A stretch of 64,000 nucleotides of DNA from an uncultured Sulfitobacter sp. (lineage in GTDB: Bacteria; Pseudomonadota; Alphaproteobacteria; Rhodobacterales; Rhodobacteraceae). Below, in pieces: positions 43,116 to 52,297 of this stretch. The position numbers were made by a program, and so were the translations under genes. How positions within the stretch are numbered: position 1 is the first letter of the stretch; each line of letters starts with the position of its first letter. The notes under the pieces were generated by a model. It searched no databases, had not been told where the DNA came from, and saw only the letters and a list, made by a program, of their open reading frames with translations. The stretch is from the NCBI GenBank assembly GCA_947501805.1, contig CANMXJ010000011.1:92869-156868 (forward strand). The letters run 5' to 3'.

Positions 43116-44141
43116 TTACAGGGTTTTGGCCGACACATCCCAAAATGACGGCTCCGCCCGCCCCTGCCGTACCAGCACGCTTTCATGCAAGCGTTCCGAC
43201 GTATCCAAACCAATCTTGCGTTTCTTGCGCGACATCAGAAACCGTCCATGCCCCCGCCACATGCCCCGCGCTGGTGCCATTGCATCTTGTGGACAACGCG
43301 CGTGCCACCCGTCCGGCAATGGCAAACCACACCCTTCCGCATGCTCCAACATCCAGACCAGCGGGATGTTCGCCAAGGGTCGGGCCGCCTCGAATCCGTT
43401 AAGCTGTCCACCCACATCGCCATGCGCACCGGGGAACCAGACTTGCTCGACCCGTCCGTCAAACCCGCCGTGGCAATCCCAAAGCACAGGCGAAAACGCC
43501 TGCCGCGTCTCGTCATGGGCAAGCGCGTGAAATCCGTTTTTGACGATGCTGCTTAAATCATGGTTGTGAAAGGCATGCAGGTGTTCGGAAAGCCGCCATA
43601 ACACGGGCGCGTTGATGCCCAACGATTTAACCGTATCCCAAACGCCAATCATTTCGATCTCGGTATGCGGATGGCAATGCTCAGCCGAAAAGGCGCGGGC
43701 TGTGTCACTGTTTTGTGTACACTCGTAATGGCGATAGGCCGTCTTGATATTGCGCTGCGTCGCACAATCCGCACGCAACAAGCCAACCAGATCAATCACA
43801 CCCGCAAGCGAGCGCACCGCATAGGCACCGCGCGAATAACCGAATAGAAAAATCCTGTCACCGGGTTTGTAGCGCGTTGCAAGCCAGCCATAGGCCCGCT
43901 TGATCTGCCGGTTGATCCCTCTGCCCGTTGTCACATCAACCACAGAACGCCAGTGATTCCACTGCAATCCGCCCTCATAGAACAACGACACAGCCGTCCC
44001 CATTTCGCGCAACATCATATAGGTCCGTGCCGCATTTGTCTGGCACAGCGGCTCCAGCGAGGACAGCGTACCGTCCAGAATAATCACATGGATCTTGGGT
44101 GCGCGCTCCTTCAACTCACTCAGCGGCGATCCGACCTTCAT
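43116..44141 (-). CDS. DUF2235 domain protein (predicted alpha/beta hydrolase)
   Basis: Protein of 341 residues with the DUF2235 layout: N-terminal VIILDGTLSSLEP (19-31), nucleophile elbow FGYSRGAYAVR (Ser103) and HGDVGG plus an acidic residue near 240. DUF2235 proteins are serine hydrolases, some being type VI secretion phospholipases, but there is no VgrG, Hcp or immunity gene near. Its start overlaps the 3' end of the CoxL-like gene by 26 bases, so they may be co-transcribed. It has no signal peptide. Confidence 0.8.
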   Translation of the reverse strand: MKVGSPLSELKERAPKIHVIILDGTLSSLEPLCQTNAARTYMMLREMGTAVSLFYEGGLQWNHWRSVVDVTTGRGINRQIKRAYGWLATRYKPGDRIFLFGYSRGAYAVRSLAGVIDLVGLLRADCATQRNIKTAYRHYECTQNSDTARAFSAEHCHPHTEIEMIGVWDTVKSLGINAPVLWRLSEHLHAFHNHDLSSIVKNGFHALAHDETRQAFSPVLWDCHGGFDGRVEQVWFPGAHGDVGGQLNGFEAARPLANIPLVWMLEHAEGCGLPLPDGWHARCPQDAMAPARGMWRGHGRFLMSRKKRKIGLDTSERLHESVLVRQGRAEPSFWDVSAKTL

Positions 44142-46413
44142 TAATCAACTCCCATATGCGGTGCGGCGTAAACGGCATATCGGCCTGTCGCACCCCATGT
44201 TCCCAAAGCGCATCCTGCACCGCATTTGCAATTGCTGCCAGCGCGCCCACAGTTCCCGCCTCGCCACAGCCCTTCATGCCCATGATGTTCGCTGTTGATG
44301 GTACAGGCTCTGAGGTAAAGGAAATATAGGGCAGGTCTGCGGCACGTGGCATGGCATAGTCCATAAACGATGCCGTGAGCAGCTGGCCGTCCTCGTCATA
44401 AACAACCCGTTCCTGCACAGCCTGTCCGACCCCTTGGGCGACACCGCCATGTACCTGGCCTTCTGCCAGCATCGGATTGATAAGATTGCCAAAATCATCG
44501 ACCACTGTGTAGCGGTCCGTGATCACGATGCCCGTCTCGGGGTCAATCACCACTTCGGCAACATGGGCCCCGTTGGGAAAGCTGCGGGCCGGCAAAGTCG
44601 CGCGTTCGTGATGGCTTAGCAGGTCTTCCCGCCCCTTTTCGCGGGCCATTTCAGCGACCTCCAGCATGGTGGGCGTCAGGTTCGACCCATCGCTGCGAAA
44701 ACGTTCATCATCAAAGCTGATCTCAGACGCAGGTACACCCATTTCCTCGGCCAAGAAAGCTTTGAAGTCTTCGGTAATCTTGGCCACAGTCGCCAAAGTC
44801 GCATTGTTCTGCGTGGTGACTGAGCGTGATCCGCCCGTGCCACCCCCCGTCGCGATCAAATCGGAATCACCTTGTACAACATTGATCTTATTCGCCGGAA
44901 TACCGGTCTGGTCGCTCAGGAACTGCGCATAGACCGTCTCATGCCCTTGCCCGCCAGATTGTGTTCCGACATAGATCGACACTGTGCCGTCCTCCTCGAA
45001 CACCACCTTGGCCCCCTCTGACGGATCACCCAGAATACTCTCGATATAATAACAAAGCCCCTGCCCGCGCAGCAATCCACGCGTGGCATCCGCTGCCTTA
45101 CGCGCCTCAAACCCGTCGCGATCCGCCTCAACAGCCACACGGGTCAACAAGCGGTCAAAATCCCCGACATCATAGGTTTCACCCGTCGCCGCTTTGTAGG
45201 GAAACTGCGCCGGCTTGATAAAGTTGATCCGCCGCAACTCCCACGGGTCCACACCCAACTCCCGCGCCGCACGGTCCATCAGCCGCTCAAGGACATAGAT
45301 CGCTTCGGGACGCCCCGCACCTCGATATGCATCCACCGGCACGGTGTTGGTGTAAAACCCATCGACCTGCAACCACGTGGTCTGCACATCATAAACACCC
45401 ATCAACACACGGCTAAACAACTGCGTCTGAATGAACTGCGCAAATTGCGAATTATACGCACCCAGATTGCATTTCGACGTCACCCGATACGCCGTGATCC
45501 TGTTGTCCGCATCAAACGCAAACTCCGCCAAAGACGTCAGATCACGCCCGCCGTTGTCTGTCAGCATCGCTTCCGTGCGCTCCGACATCCAACGCACCGG
45601 ACGGCCCAGCACGCGCGCTGCCTGCGCCACGCAGAAATATTCGTTGTAGGTCATCGACTTCATGCCAAACGCGCCGCCCGTATCCGGATTGGTCACGCGC
45701 ACCAACTCGGGGTCCAGATCAAAGGCCTTGGCAATATAGCCCTTGTGCGCCCAGACTCCCTGGCCGTTGTTGGCCACATGCACACGGCCATCGACCCATT
45801 CCGCATAACACCCGCGCGGCTCCATTGAATTCACGATGATCCGGTTGTCTTCCACATCCAGCGCCACGGTTTTTGCCGCCGCAGCAAACGCCGCCTCGGT
45901 AGCCGCCTCATCGCCCATGCCCCAGTCAAACGCCTTGTTATCAGGGGCTTCGCTGTGCAAGGTCTCCCCTCCTGCCGACATGTTGACCTTCGCCGCCAAA
46001 TCATCAGCATCAAACAGGATCAACTCCGCTGCATCGCGCGCTTGCGCCAGCGTTTCGGCTACGACCATCGCCACAGGTTCGCCCACATAGCGCACCTTAT
46101 CTTTCGCCAGCATCGGCCGCACCGGTTTTGCACCATTGCTGCCATCGCGGTTCTTCACCACTGCCCCCGCCATTGCAATATCCATACCCGCAGCCTCCAG
46201 ATCGGCGCAGGTCAGTACCAGATGCACGCCATCGGCGTCAGCCGCGTCCGACACGTCCAGTTCCGTGATCACCCCATGGCCGATGGGCGAGCGAAAGAAA
46301 TATCCGTGCAGCGCCCCCGCAGGAGCAATATCATCCACATAACGCCCTTCTCCCGTCAAAAACCGCACATCTTCGGTCCGTTTGACCGCTTGGCTCTTGC
46401 CGAATTTTTCCAT
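44116..46413 (-). CDS. Molybdopterin-binding xanthine dehydrogenase/CO dehydrogenase large-subunit family protein (form II CoxL-like)
   Basis: Large molybdenum subunit of the xanthine oxidase family, 765 residues. The active-site loop is AYRGAGR (362-368), the form II type, not the AYRCSFR-type loop of true CO dehydrogenase, so CO oxidation is doubtful. The Moco-binding segments GGAFGMKSM (246-254) and ETVYAQFLSDQTGIP are present. The partner FAD (CoxM) and 2Fe-2S (CoxS) subunit genes are not in the window on either side. The ATG at 46413 is chosen because the 20 residues upstream are not conserved in type. Divergent from valS. Confidence 0.85.
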   Translation of the reverse strand: MEKFGKSQAVKRTEDVRFLTGEGRYVDDIAPAGALHGYFFRSPIGHGVITELDVSDAADADGVHLVLTCADLEAAGMDIAMAGAVVKNRDGSNGAKPVRPMLAKDKVRYVGEPVAMVVAETLAQARDAAELILFDADDLAAKVNMSAGGETLHSEAPDNKAFDWGMGDEAATEAAFAAAAKTVALDVEDNRIIVNSMEPRGCYAEWVDGRVHVANNGQGVWAHKGYIAKAFDLDPELVRVTNPDTGGAFGMKSMTYNEYFCVAQAARVLGRPVRWMSERTEAMLTDNGGRDLTSLAEFAFDADNRITAYRVTSKCNLGAYNSQFAQFIQTQLFSRVLMGVYDVQTTWLQVDGFYTNTVPVDAYRGAGRPEAIYVLERLMDRAARELGVDPWELRRINFIKPAQFPYKAATGETYDVGDFDRLLTRVAVEADRDGFEARKAADATRGLLRGQGLCYYIESILGDPSEGAKVVFEEDGTVSIYVGTQSGGQGHETVYAQFLSDQTGIPANKINVVQGDSDLIATGGGTGGSRSVTTQNNATLATVAKITEDFKAFLAEEMGVPASEISFDDERFRSDGSNLTPTMLEVAEMAREKGREDLLSHHERATLPARSFPNGAHVAEVVIDPETGIVITDRYTVVDDFGNLINPMLAEGQVHGGVAQGVGQAVQERVVYDEDGQLLTASFMDYAMPRAADLPYISFTSEPVPSTANIMGMKGCGEAGTVGALAAIANAVQDALWEHGVRQADMPFTPHRIWELINEGRIAAE

Positions 46414-46548
46414 GATGCACTGCCTTTTTGTGAATGGGTCGCTCCGCCAAAGACTTAACCGCCCAAGGACCATTGTCCAGCCCGCCCTTTCCCTTCGACG
46501 CCGCGTCCGTTAGATCACTCTGCAAACGTGATTGAGGATCAGAAAACC

Positions 46549-49500
46549 ATGGCTCTGGAAAAGAATTTTGACTCTGGCGAGGCCGAAGCCCGCCTTTATG
46601 CCGCATGGGAAAAGGCCGGTGCCTTCAAGGCCGGGGCCAATGCATCGCGCGATGAAACCTTCTCTATTATGATCCCCCCGCCCAACGTGACGGGCGTGCT
46701 GCACATGGGCCATGCGTTTAACAACACGCTTCAGGACATTCTGATCCGCTGGCACCGCATGCGCGGCTTTGACACGCTTTGGCAACCCGGTCAGGACCAC
46801 GCAGGCATCGCCACGCAAATGGTTGTGGAACGCGAACTTGCCAAAAACCAAAACAACGCCACCCGCCGCGAGATGGGGCGTGAAGCCTTCCTTGAGAAAG
46901 TCTGGGACTGGAAAAAGGATTCCGGCGGCACGATCATCGAACAACTTAAACGCCTTGGTGCCTCCTGCGACTGGGACCGCAACGCCTTCACCATGTCCGG
47001 TGCCCCCAATGCCCCCGCTGGTGAGGAAGGCAACTTCCACGATGCCGTGATCAAAGTCTTCGTCGACATGTACAACAAAGGCCTGATCTATCGCGGTAAA
47101 CGCTTGGTCAATTGGGACCCACATTTCGAGACTGCAATCTCCGACCTCGAAGTTGAAAGCACCGAAATCGACGGCCACATGTGGCACTTCAAATACCCAC
47201 TCGCGGGCGGTGCAACCTACACCTACGTCGAGAAAGACGAGGACGGCAATGTTACGCTGTCCGAGGAACGCGATTACATCTCTATTGCCACCACCCGCCC
47301 CGAAACCATGCTGGGCGATGGTGCGGTTGCCGTTCATCCATCGGATGAACGTTACGCCTCAATCATCGGAAAACTATGTGAAATTCCGGTTGGCCCGAAA
47401 GAGTATCGCCGCCTGATTCCGATCATTACCGACGAATATCCAGATCCTGATTTCGGCTCCGGCGCGGTAAAAATCACCGGCGCACATGACTTCAACGACT
47501 ACGAAGTCGCCAAGCGCAACAACATCCCGCTTTACGCGCTGATGGATACACGTGGCGCGATGCGCAGTGATGGCCTGCCTTACGATCAAGCCGCCGCGCG
47601 GGCACAGGCCATTGCCGAAGGCCGCGAAGAAGCACCGCTTGATGCCACCGAAATCAACCTCGTGCCCGAAGACTACCGCGGCCTTGACCGTTTCGACGCC
47701 CGTAAGAAAGTCATCGCCGACATCACCGCCGAACGCCTCGCTGTGATGACCACCCATAACGATCCGCGCTTGGGCAAGCCCGCGAAGAAAAAGAAGAAGG
47801 GCGACGAAGAAGAGGTTGTCGATACGGCCCCCGTCCCGCTGGTCGAAGCCAAAAAGATCATGCAGCCCTTCGGCGACCGCTCCAAAGTGGTAATCGAACC
47901 GATGCTCACCGACCAATGGTTCGTCGCCACCGACAAGATCGTGCAGCCCGCGATTGACGCTGTGCGCAATGGTGACGTGAAAATCCTGCCCGAGCAGGAC
48001 AAGAAGGTGTATTTCCACTGGCTGGAGAACATCGAGCCATGGTGCATCTCGCGCCAACTTTGGTGGGGACATCAGATACCGGTTTGGTATGGGCCAAGCA
48101 TCAAAGATGTTTCCAATGAAGATGTTGGCGGCGTTGAATATGATTTCCAAAATCCGAAAGCGTTTTGTGCCGCGTCTGTAGAGACCGCCAAATCTGAAGC
48201 CATGACGTACTATACCGAGCTTTTGGGCGAACATGCGACATGGGTTGGCGAAGCAGGCAATGCCGCAGAGGCACATGATCTAGGTGATGAATCTGGAAAG
48301 TTCTTGCCTATCGTCTTATGGCGCGACCCCGACGTCCTGGACACATGGTTCTCCTCCGGCCTCTGGCCCATCGGCACCCTCGGCTGGCCCGAACAAACCG
48401 AGGCGCTGGATAAATACTTCCCAACCTCCGTCCTCATCACCGGTTTCGACATCATCTTCTTCTGGGTCGCCCGCATGATGATGATGCAATACGCCGTGGT
48501 CGGCCAAAAACCCTTCGACACTGTCTATGTCCACGCGCTGGTGCGCGACGAGAAGGGCAAAAAGATGTCGAAATCCCTCGGCAACGTCCTCGACCCGCTG
48601 GAACTGATCGACGATTTCGGCGCGGATGCGGTGCGTTTCACCGTCACCTCCATGGCCGCCATGGGCCGCGATTTGAAACTTTCAACAGCGCGCATCACCG
48701 GCTACCGCAACTTCGGCACAAAACTCTGGAACGCCCACCGTTTTGCCGAAATGAACGAGGTGTTTACCGGCACGCCCCACGCGATGCCAACGCCCACCGC
48801 GACCTTAAACAAATGGATCATCGGCGAAACCGCCCGCGTGCGTGAAGAGGTCGACGCAGCGCTGACCAACTATCGGTTCAACGATGCGGCGAATACATTA
48901 TATGCGTTTGTCTGGGGCAAGGTTTGTGACTGGTATGTGGAGTTGTCCAAGCCCTTATTGCAAGACGCAGCACCAGAGGCCGCTGAAACCCGCCAGACCT
49001 TGGGTTGGGTGCTGGATCAATGCCTGATCCTGCTGCACCCGATCATGCCCTTCATCACTGAAGAACTGTGGCAAAGCACTGTAAAGAGGGATAAAATGCT
49101 GGTCCACGCCGATTGGCCGACCTACACTACTGCTGACCTTCTGGACCGCGATGCGGACCGTGAACTGAACTGGGTGATCGGCCTGATCGAAGGCATCCGC
49201 TCCGCACGGCAGCAAATGCACGTCCCTGCAGGTCTCAAAGTCCCGATGATCGTTACCGAAATGGACGCCGCAGCCGGGGCCGCATGGGACGGCAACGAGA
49301 CCATGATCAAACGCCTTGCCCGCGTGGAAACCCTAGAAAAAGCGGATACCTTCCCCAAAGGTACCGTGTCCATTCCCGCCCCCGGCGCGACCTTTGGCCT
49401 GCCTCTGGCGGGCCTGATCGATATCGGGGAGGAAAAGGCACGCTTGCAAAAATCCTTGGACAAACTTGGCAAGGAAATCGGCGGATTAAAAGGACGCCTC

Positions 49501-49629
49501 AACAATCCGAAATTCGCAGCTTCTGCTCCAGAAGAAGTCGTGGCAGAAGCCCAGAACAACCTCGCCACCCGCGAAGAAGAAGCATCTCAGCTTCAATCCG
49601 CATTGGACAGGCTTGCTGAAATGGGCTGA
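46549..49629 (+). CDS. valS: Valyl-tRNA synthetase
   Basis: Class I aminoacyl-tRNA synthetase of 1,026 residues. The HIGH motif appears as LHMGH (about 49-53), KMSKS as KKMSKSLGN (about 671-679), and PPPNVTG plus the C-terminal coiled coil ([24 protein letters not shown], ending AEMG) are ValS features. The internal editing domain (CP1) lies at about 230-470 and includes an unusual Lys/Glu-rich insert ([16 protein letters not shown]). The ATG at 46549 is preferred over a GTG at 46528; GAGG lies upstream. Confidence 0.95.
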   Translation: MALEKNFDSGEAEARLYAAWEKAGAFKAGANASRDETFSIMIPPPNVTGVLHMGHAFNNTLQDILIRWHRMRGFDTLWQPGQDHAGIATQMVVERELAKNQNNATRREMGREAFLEKVWDWKKDSGGTIIEQLKRLGASCDWDRNAFTMSGAPNAPAGEEGNFHDAVIKVFVDMYNKGLIYRGKRLVNWDPHFETAISDLEVESTEIDGHMWHFKYPLAGGATYTYVEKDEDGNVTLSEERDYISIATTRPETMLGDGAVAVHPSDERYASIIGKLCEIPVGPKEYRRLIPIITDEYPDPDFGSGAVKITGAHDFNDYEVAKRNNIPLYALMDTRGAMRSDGLPYDQAAARAQAIAEGREEAPLDATEINLVPEDYRGLDRFDARKKVIADITAERLAVMTTHNDPRLGKPAKKKKKGDEEEVVDTAPVPLVEAKKIMQPFGDRSKVVIEPMLTDQWFVATDKIVQPAIDAVRNGDVKILPEQDKKVYFHWLENIEPWCISRQLWWGHQIPVWYGPSIKDVSNEDVGGVEYDFQNPKAFCAASVETAKSEAMTYYTELLGEHATWVGEAGNAAEAHDLGDESGKFLPIVLWRDPDVLDTWFSSGLWPIGTLGWPEQTEALDKYFPTSVLITGFDIIFFWVARMMMMQYAVVGQKPFDTVYVHALVRDEKGKKMSKSLGNVLDPLELIDDFGADAVRFTVTSMAAMGRDLKLSTARITGYRNFGTKLWNAHRFAEMNEVFTGTPHAMPTPTATLNKWIIGETARVREEVDAALTNYRFNDAANTLYAFVWGKVCDWYVELSKPLLQDAAPEAAETRQTLGWVLDQCLILLHPIMPFITEELWQSTVKRDKMLVHADWPTYTTADLLDRDADRELNWVIGLIEGIRSARQQMHVPAGLKVPMIVTEMDAAAGAAWDGNETMIKRLARVETLEKADTFPKGTVSIPAPGATFGLPLAGLIDIGEEKARLQKSLDKLGKEIGGLKGRLNNPKFAASAPEEVVAEAQNNLATREEEASQLQSALDRLAEMG

Positions 49630-49636
49630 GCTGAAA

Positions 49637-49732
49637 TTCCAAATGGTTCAAATCCCTGCCAGAGGCATAGAATCTCTTCTGGTCCTCCAAAAGAGTATTT
49701 TGCCTTCGGCGAGGATTTTTAACCATTTGGAA
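49637..49732. repeat. Long-range inverted repeat in the valS 3' region
   Basis: TTCCAAATGGTT (49637-49648) and AACCATTTGGAA (49721-49732) are perfect inverse copies 72 bases apart. A third partial copy, CCATTTGGAA, is at 49785-49794. Between the arms lies a small GCC-TTC-GGC hairpin followed by a T-run (TATTTTGCC to GAGGATTTTT). It may be a short intergenic repeat element. Confidence 0.55.
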
Positions 49733-49795
49733 ATAGTCGTCTTTTAACGTGAAGGCGCGGTCCTAGCTGGGAAGCGAAGATCGTCCATTTGGAAG

Positions 49796-49829
49796 GCCCC
49801 GTCTTTCAACAGACGGGGCTAACCTTTTT
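49796..49829. terminator. Intrinsic terminator between valS and the convergent crotonase gene
   Basis: GCCCCGTCT (49796-49804) pairs perfectly with AGACGGGGC (49811-49819) over TTCAAC; TTTTT follows five bases later on the plus strand. Confidence 0.75.
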
Positions 49830-49834
49830 CGGCT

Positions 49835-50623
49835 TTACTTGAAGACCGCCGGACGTTTGCCCATCTGGGCTGCGATCACTTCCATCTGGTGTGGTTTACC
49901 GATCAGTTCGGATTGAAGGCGCGATTCTGCGTTCAGGACATCAGCGGCGTCCTGTGTTTCTGCAATCGCGATCAAGCGTTTGGCTGCACGAATAGCCGAG
50001 GGGCTTTTTCCAGAAATCGTCTCTGCAAGGGTCTTGGCTGCGGCCAGCGGATCATCAGCAATTTCAGTGATCATTCCCCAAGACAGCGCCTGATCTGCCG
50101 CGACTTGCTCTGCGGTATAGGTCAAGCGCCGCAAAATGTCCGAGCGCACCAGTTTTGGCAACAGCACCATCCCGCCCATATCCGGCACGATGCCCCATTT
50201 CATTTCCATCACTGAGAACCGCGTGTCCGGCGCGGCAATCCGGATGTCAGCGCCAAGCGCAAGTTGCATACCGGCACCAAAACACACGCCATGTATGGCA
50301 GCAATTACAGGAATCTCCATGCACGCCCAGATCATTGCAACTTCCTGCCATTGATTCGTGGTGCCATTTCCATGTGTGCGCGGCATCAGAACATCTGCGG
50401 GTTCCTTACCCATCATTCCGGCAAGGCCGGTGATGTCGATACCTGCACAAAACGCTTTTCCTTCGCCAGAAACAACGACGCAGCGTGCCTCAGAGGCCGC
50501 GACTTCTTCACCGGCAGCGATGATTCCATCGATCATATCCTGATCGACAGCGTTCATTTTGTCTGCACGGGTCAACCGAACATAAGCGATGTGGTTTTCA
50601 ATGGTAACAGTCACGCGGGGCAT
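49835..50623 (-). CDS. Enoyl-CoA hydratase/isomerase (crotonase) family protein
   Basis: Crotonase-fold protein of 262 residues. The oxyanion-hole motifs GKAFCAGID (about 55-63) and GVCFGAGMQLALG (about 113-125) and a catalytic-type Glu in MEMKWGIVPDMGG (about 139-151) are present; this pattern fits hydratase or isomerase activity on acyl-CoA. GGAG precedes the ATG. It follows a 53-residue Tat-signal gene in the same direction at 73 bases. The substrate is not predictable. Confidence 0.87.
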   Translation of the reverse strand: MPRVTVTIENHIAYVRLTRADKMNAVDQDMIDGIIAAGEEVAASEARCVVVSGEGKAFCAGIDITGLAGMMGKEPADVLMPRTHGNGTTNQWQEVAMIWACMEIPVIAAIHGVCFGAGMQLALGADIRIAAPDTRFSVMEMKWGIVPDMGGMVLLPKLVRSDILRRLTYTAEQVAADQALSWGMITEIADDPLAAAKTLAETISGKSPSAIRAAKRLIAIAETQDAADVLNAESRLQSELIGKPHQMEVIAAQMGKRPAVFK

Positions 50624-50695
50624 GGTCTTCTCCTGTTTGATCAGGGGAAGTACACCGGAAAACCAGCGATCAAACCAGTGAAACGTGGCGGAACA

Positions 50696-50857
50696 TCAAG
50701 GCAGCAAGCGGTCGATGGCGCGCATCATGCCAAGGCTTTTATCATACACCAACGTCAGGATACGCCTTGCAGGCGGTCGCAACGCTGCGGGGGTCACACG
50801 TATTGCACCTGCGGCAACACTTGCGGCAATAAAACTGCGGCGGGTCAGTTTAGCCAT
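50696..50857 (-). CDS. 53-residue Tat-signal protein
   Basis: Short gene missed by length cut-offs. The ATG has a perfect AAGGAG eight bases upstream. The product begins MAKLTRRSFIAASVAAG, a twin-arginine motif (RRSFI) with a hydrophobic run, followed by a basic stretch (LRPPARRILTLVYDKSLG) and a hydrophobic C-terminus. It is almost all signal peptide, so it is either a small membrane-associated factor or a precursor. It is divergent from the HisC-like aminotransferase (102 bases) and upstream of the crotonase gene. I do not recognise a family with certainty. Confidence 0.65.
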   Translation of the reverse strand: MAKLTRRSFIAASVAAGAIRVTPAALRPPARRILTLVYDKSLGMMRAIDRLLP

Positions 50858-50959
50858 AACAACGGCTCCTTATCACTTGCGAACCATTCTCATGTAGTTA
50901 GCACAGGTACCTTTTCCAAGCCCTTGCCCAACTTCGCAACGCCGCCTATCACCGGAGAT

Positions 50960-52063
50960 ATGGAAAAATATCGTCTTACTCCGCTCGCCACATCCTTGCC
51001 CGCAACCGTTCCTTTTGTCGGTCCTGAAACGCAGGAACGCCAGATGGGGCACCTGTTTGATGCACGTTTGGGGGCGAATGAAAACGCCTTTGGCCCCTCG
51101 CCCCGTGCCGTTGCAGCGATGGCCGAAGCAGGTCATTGGATGTATGGCGATCCGGAGAGTTTTGATCTGCGCAATGCCATTGCCGCGCGCCACGATACAA
51201 CCATGGATCACATTATGGTCGGTGAAGGCATCGACGGCTTGCTAAGTTATCTGGTGCGCCTTTTCGTAGGTGAGGGGGATACGGTTGTTACGTCAGACGG
51301 CGCTTACCCCACGTTCAACTACCATGTGGCCGGATTTGGCGGGGTCTTGCACAAAGTCCGCTACCGCGAAGATCACGAAGATCCTGATGCGCTTTTTGCC
51401 AAAGCGGCCGATGTGGGCGCAAAACTGGTCTACCTCGCCAATCCCGACAATCCAATGGGGTCATGGCACAAAGGCGCGGACATCGTGGCCGCGATGGACA
51501 AACTGCCGGACGGATGTTTGCTGGTTCTGGATGAGGCCTATGTTGAGACCGCACCGGAGGGCACCGCGCTGCCTTTGCCCGCAGATGATCCACGCGTGAT
51601 ACGTATGCGCACCTTTTCCAAGGCCTACGGGATGGCAGGGGCACGGGTTGGGTATGCTATCGGCGCGCCCGATCTGATCACTGCCTTTCACAAGGTGCGC
51701 AATCACTTCGGCATGAACCGCGCGGCACAAGCAGGCGCACTGGCGGCTTTGCAGGATCAGGACTGGTTGGCCGATGTTCAGGCAAAGATCGCGGCATCGC
51801 GTGACCGGATCGCTGAGATTGCAAAGGAAAACGGCTTGATCCCCCTGCCCTCAGCCGCGAATTTTGTCGCAATTGATTGCGGCAAGGACGCGGCATTTGC
51901 CAAAGCGGTTCTGGATGGTCTGGTGTCACGGGGCATCTTTGTTCGCATGCCATTCGCGGCCCCGCAAAACCGCTGTATCAGAGTAAGCTGCGGTACAGAT
52001 GATGATCTGGACGCCTTCGCTGCGGCCCTGCCTGCCGCGTTAAGGGACGCGGAAAAAGGCTGA
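50960..52063 (+). CDS. PLP-dependent aminotransferase, histidinol-phosphate aminotransferase-like
   Basis: Fold-type I class I/II aminotransferase of 367 residues in the HisC/Cobalamin-D group. Motifs are LGANENAFGPSP (about 36-47), NPDNPMGSW, DEAYVE (about 191-196) and Schiff-base Lys221 in RTFSKAYGMAGARVGY. The open frame runs much further upstream, but homology to the family begins at ATG 50960, which has GGAG close by. The rest of the his operon is absent, so it may be a broad-range aromatic or phosphate-substrate aminotransferase. Confidence 0.85.
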   Translation: MEKYRLTPLATSLPATVPFVGPETQERQMGHLFDARLGANENAFGPSPRAVAAMAEAGHWMYGDPESFDLRNAIAARHDTTMDHIMVGEGIDGLLSYLVRLFVGEGDTVVTSDGAYPTFNYHVAGFGGVLHKVRYREDHEDPDALFAKAADVGAKLVYLANPDNPMGSWHKGADIVAAMDKLPDGCLLVLDEAYVETAPEGTALPLPADDPRVIRMRTFSKAYGMAGARVGYAIGAPDLITAFHKVRNHFGMNRAAQAGALAALQDQDWLADVQAKIAASRDRIAEIAKENGLIPLPSAANFVAIDCGKDAAFAKAVLDGLVSRGIFVRMPFAAPQNRCIRVSCGTDDDLDAFAAALPAALRDAEKG

Positions 52064-52114
52064 CTGACCGGATTTCTGCGCTATAATCAGGGCCGGATCA
52101 ATCAAGAGCCAGAC

Positions 52115-52297
52115 ATGCGCGACACACATGACCGCCCCTCAGCACCGGATTTTACGCAGGCCTGCGTGGTCATGTTTGGTGTCAACCTGACATGGGTGTT
52201 GATGGTGATCTGGGCTGTTTGGGGATTACTCGCCGTGGCGGCAACCGGATGGGCCGTCCATCAAATCATCAACCGGATTGACGCTGTACGCAACTAA
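52115..52297 (+). CDS. 60-residue single-pass membrane protein
   Basis: Small protein with a hydrophilic N-terminus (MRDTHDRPSAPDF) and one long hydrophobic stretch (about 19-50, with VNLTWVLMVIWAVWGLLAV) ending in INRIDAVRN. AAGAG precedes the ATG. It follows the HisC-like gene by 51 bases and its stop overlaps the convergent class V aminotransferase stop by four bases. No domain is recognisable; it may be a membrane anchor or regulator. Confidence 0.65.
   Translation: MRDTHDRPSAPDFTQACVVMFGVNLTWVLMVIWAVWGLLAVAATGWAVHQIINRIDAVRN

Noticed and set aside
44116..46413. Xanthine dehydrogenase for the urate pathway
   Set aside because: The active-site loop AYRGAGR, lack of XdhA/XdhC neighbours and distance from the urate genes argue for a form II CoxL-like protein instead.
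50264..50959. Long upstream extension of the HisC-like frame (599 codons in all)
   Set aside because: It is antisense to the crotonase and Tat-signal genes and has no family similarity; the aminotransferase starts at 50960 with a ribosome binding site.
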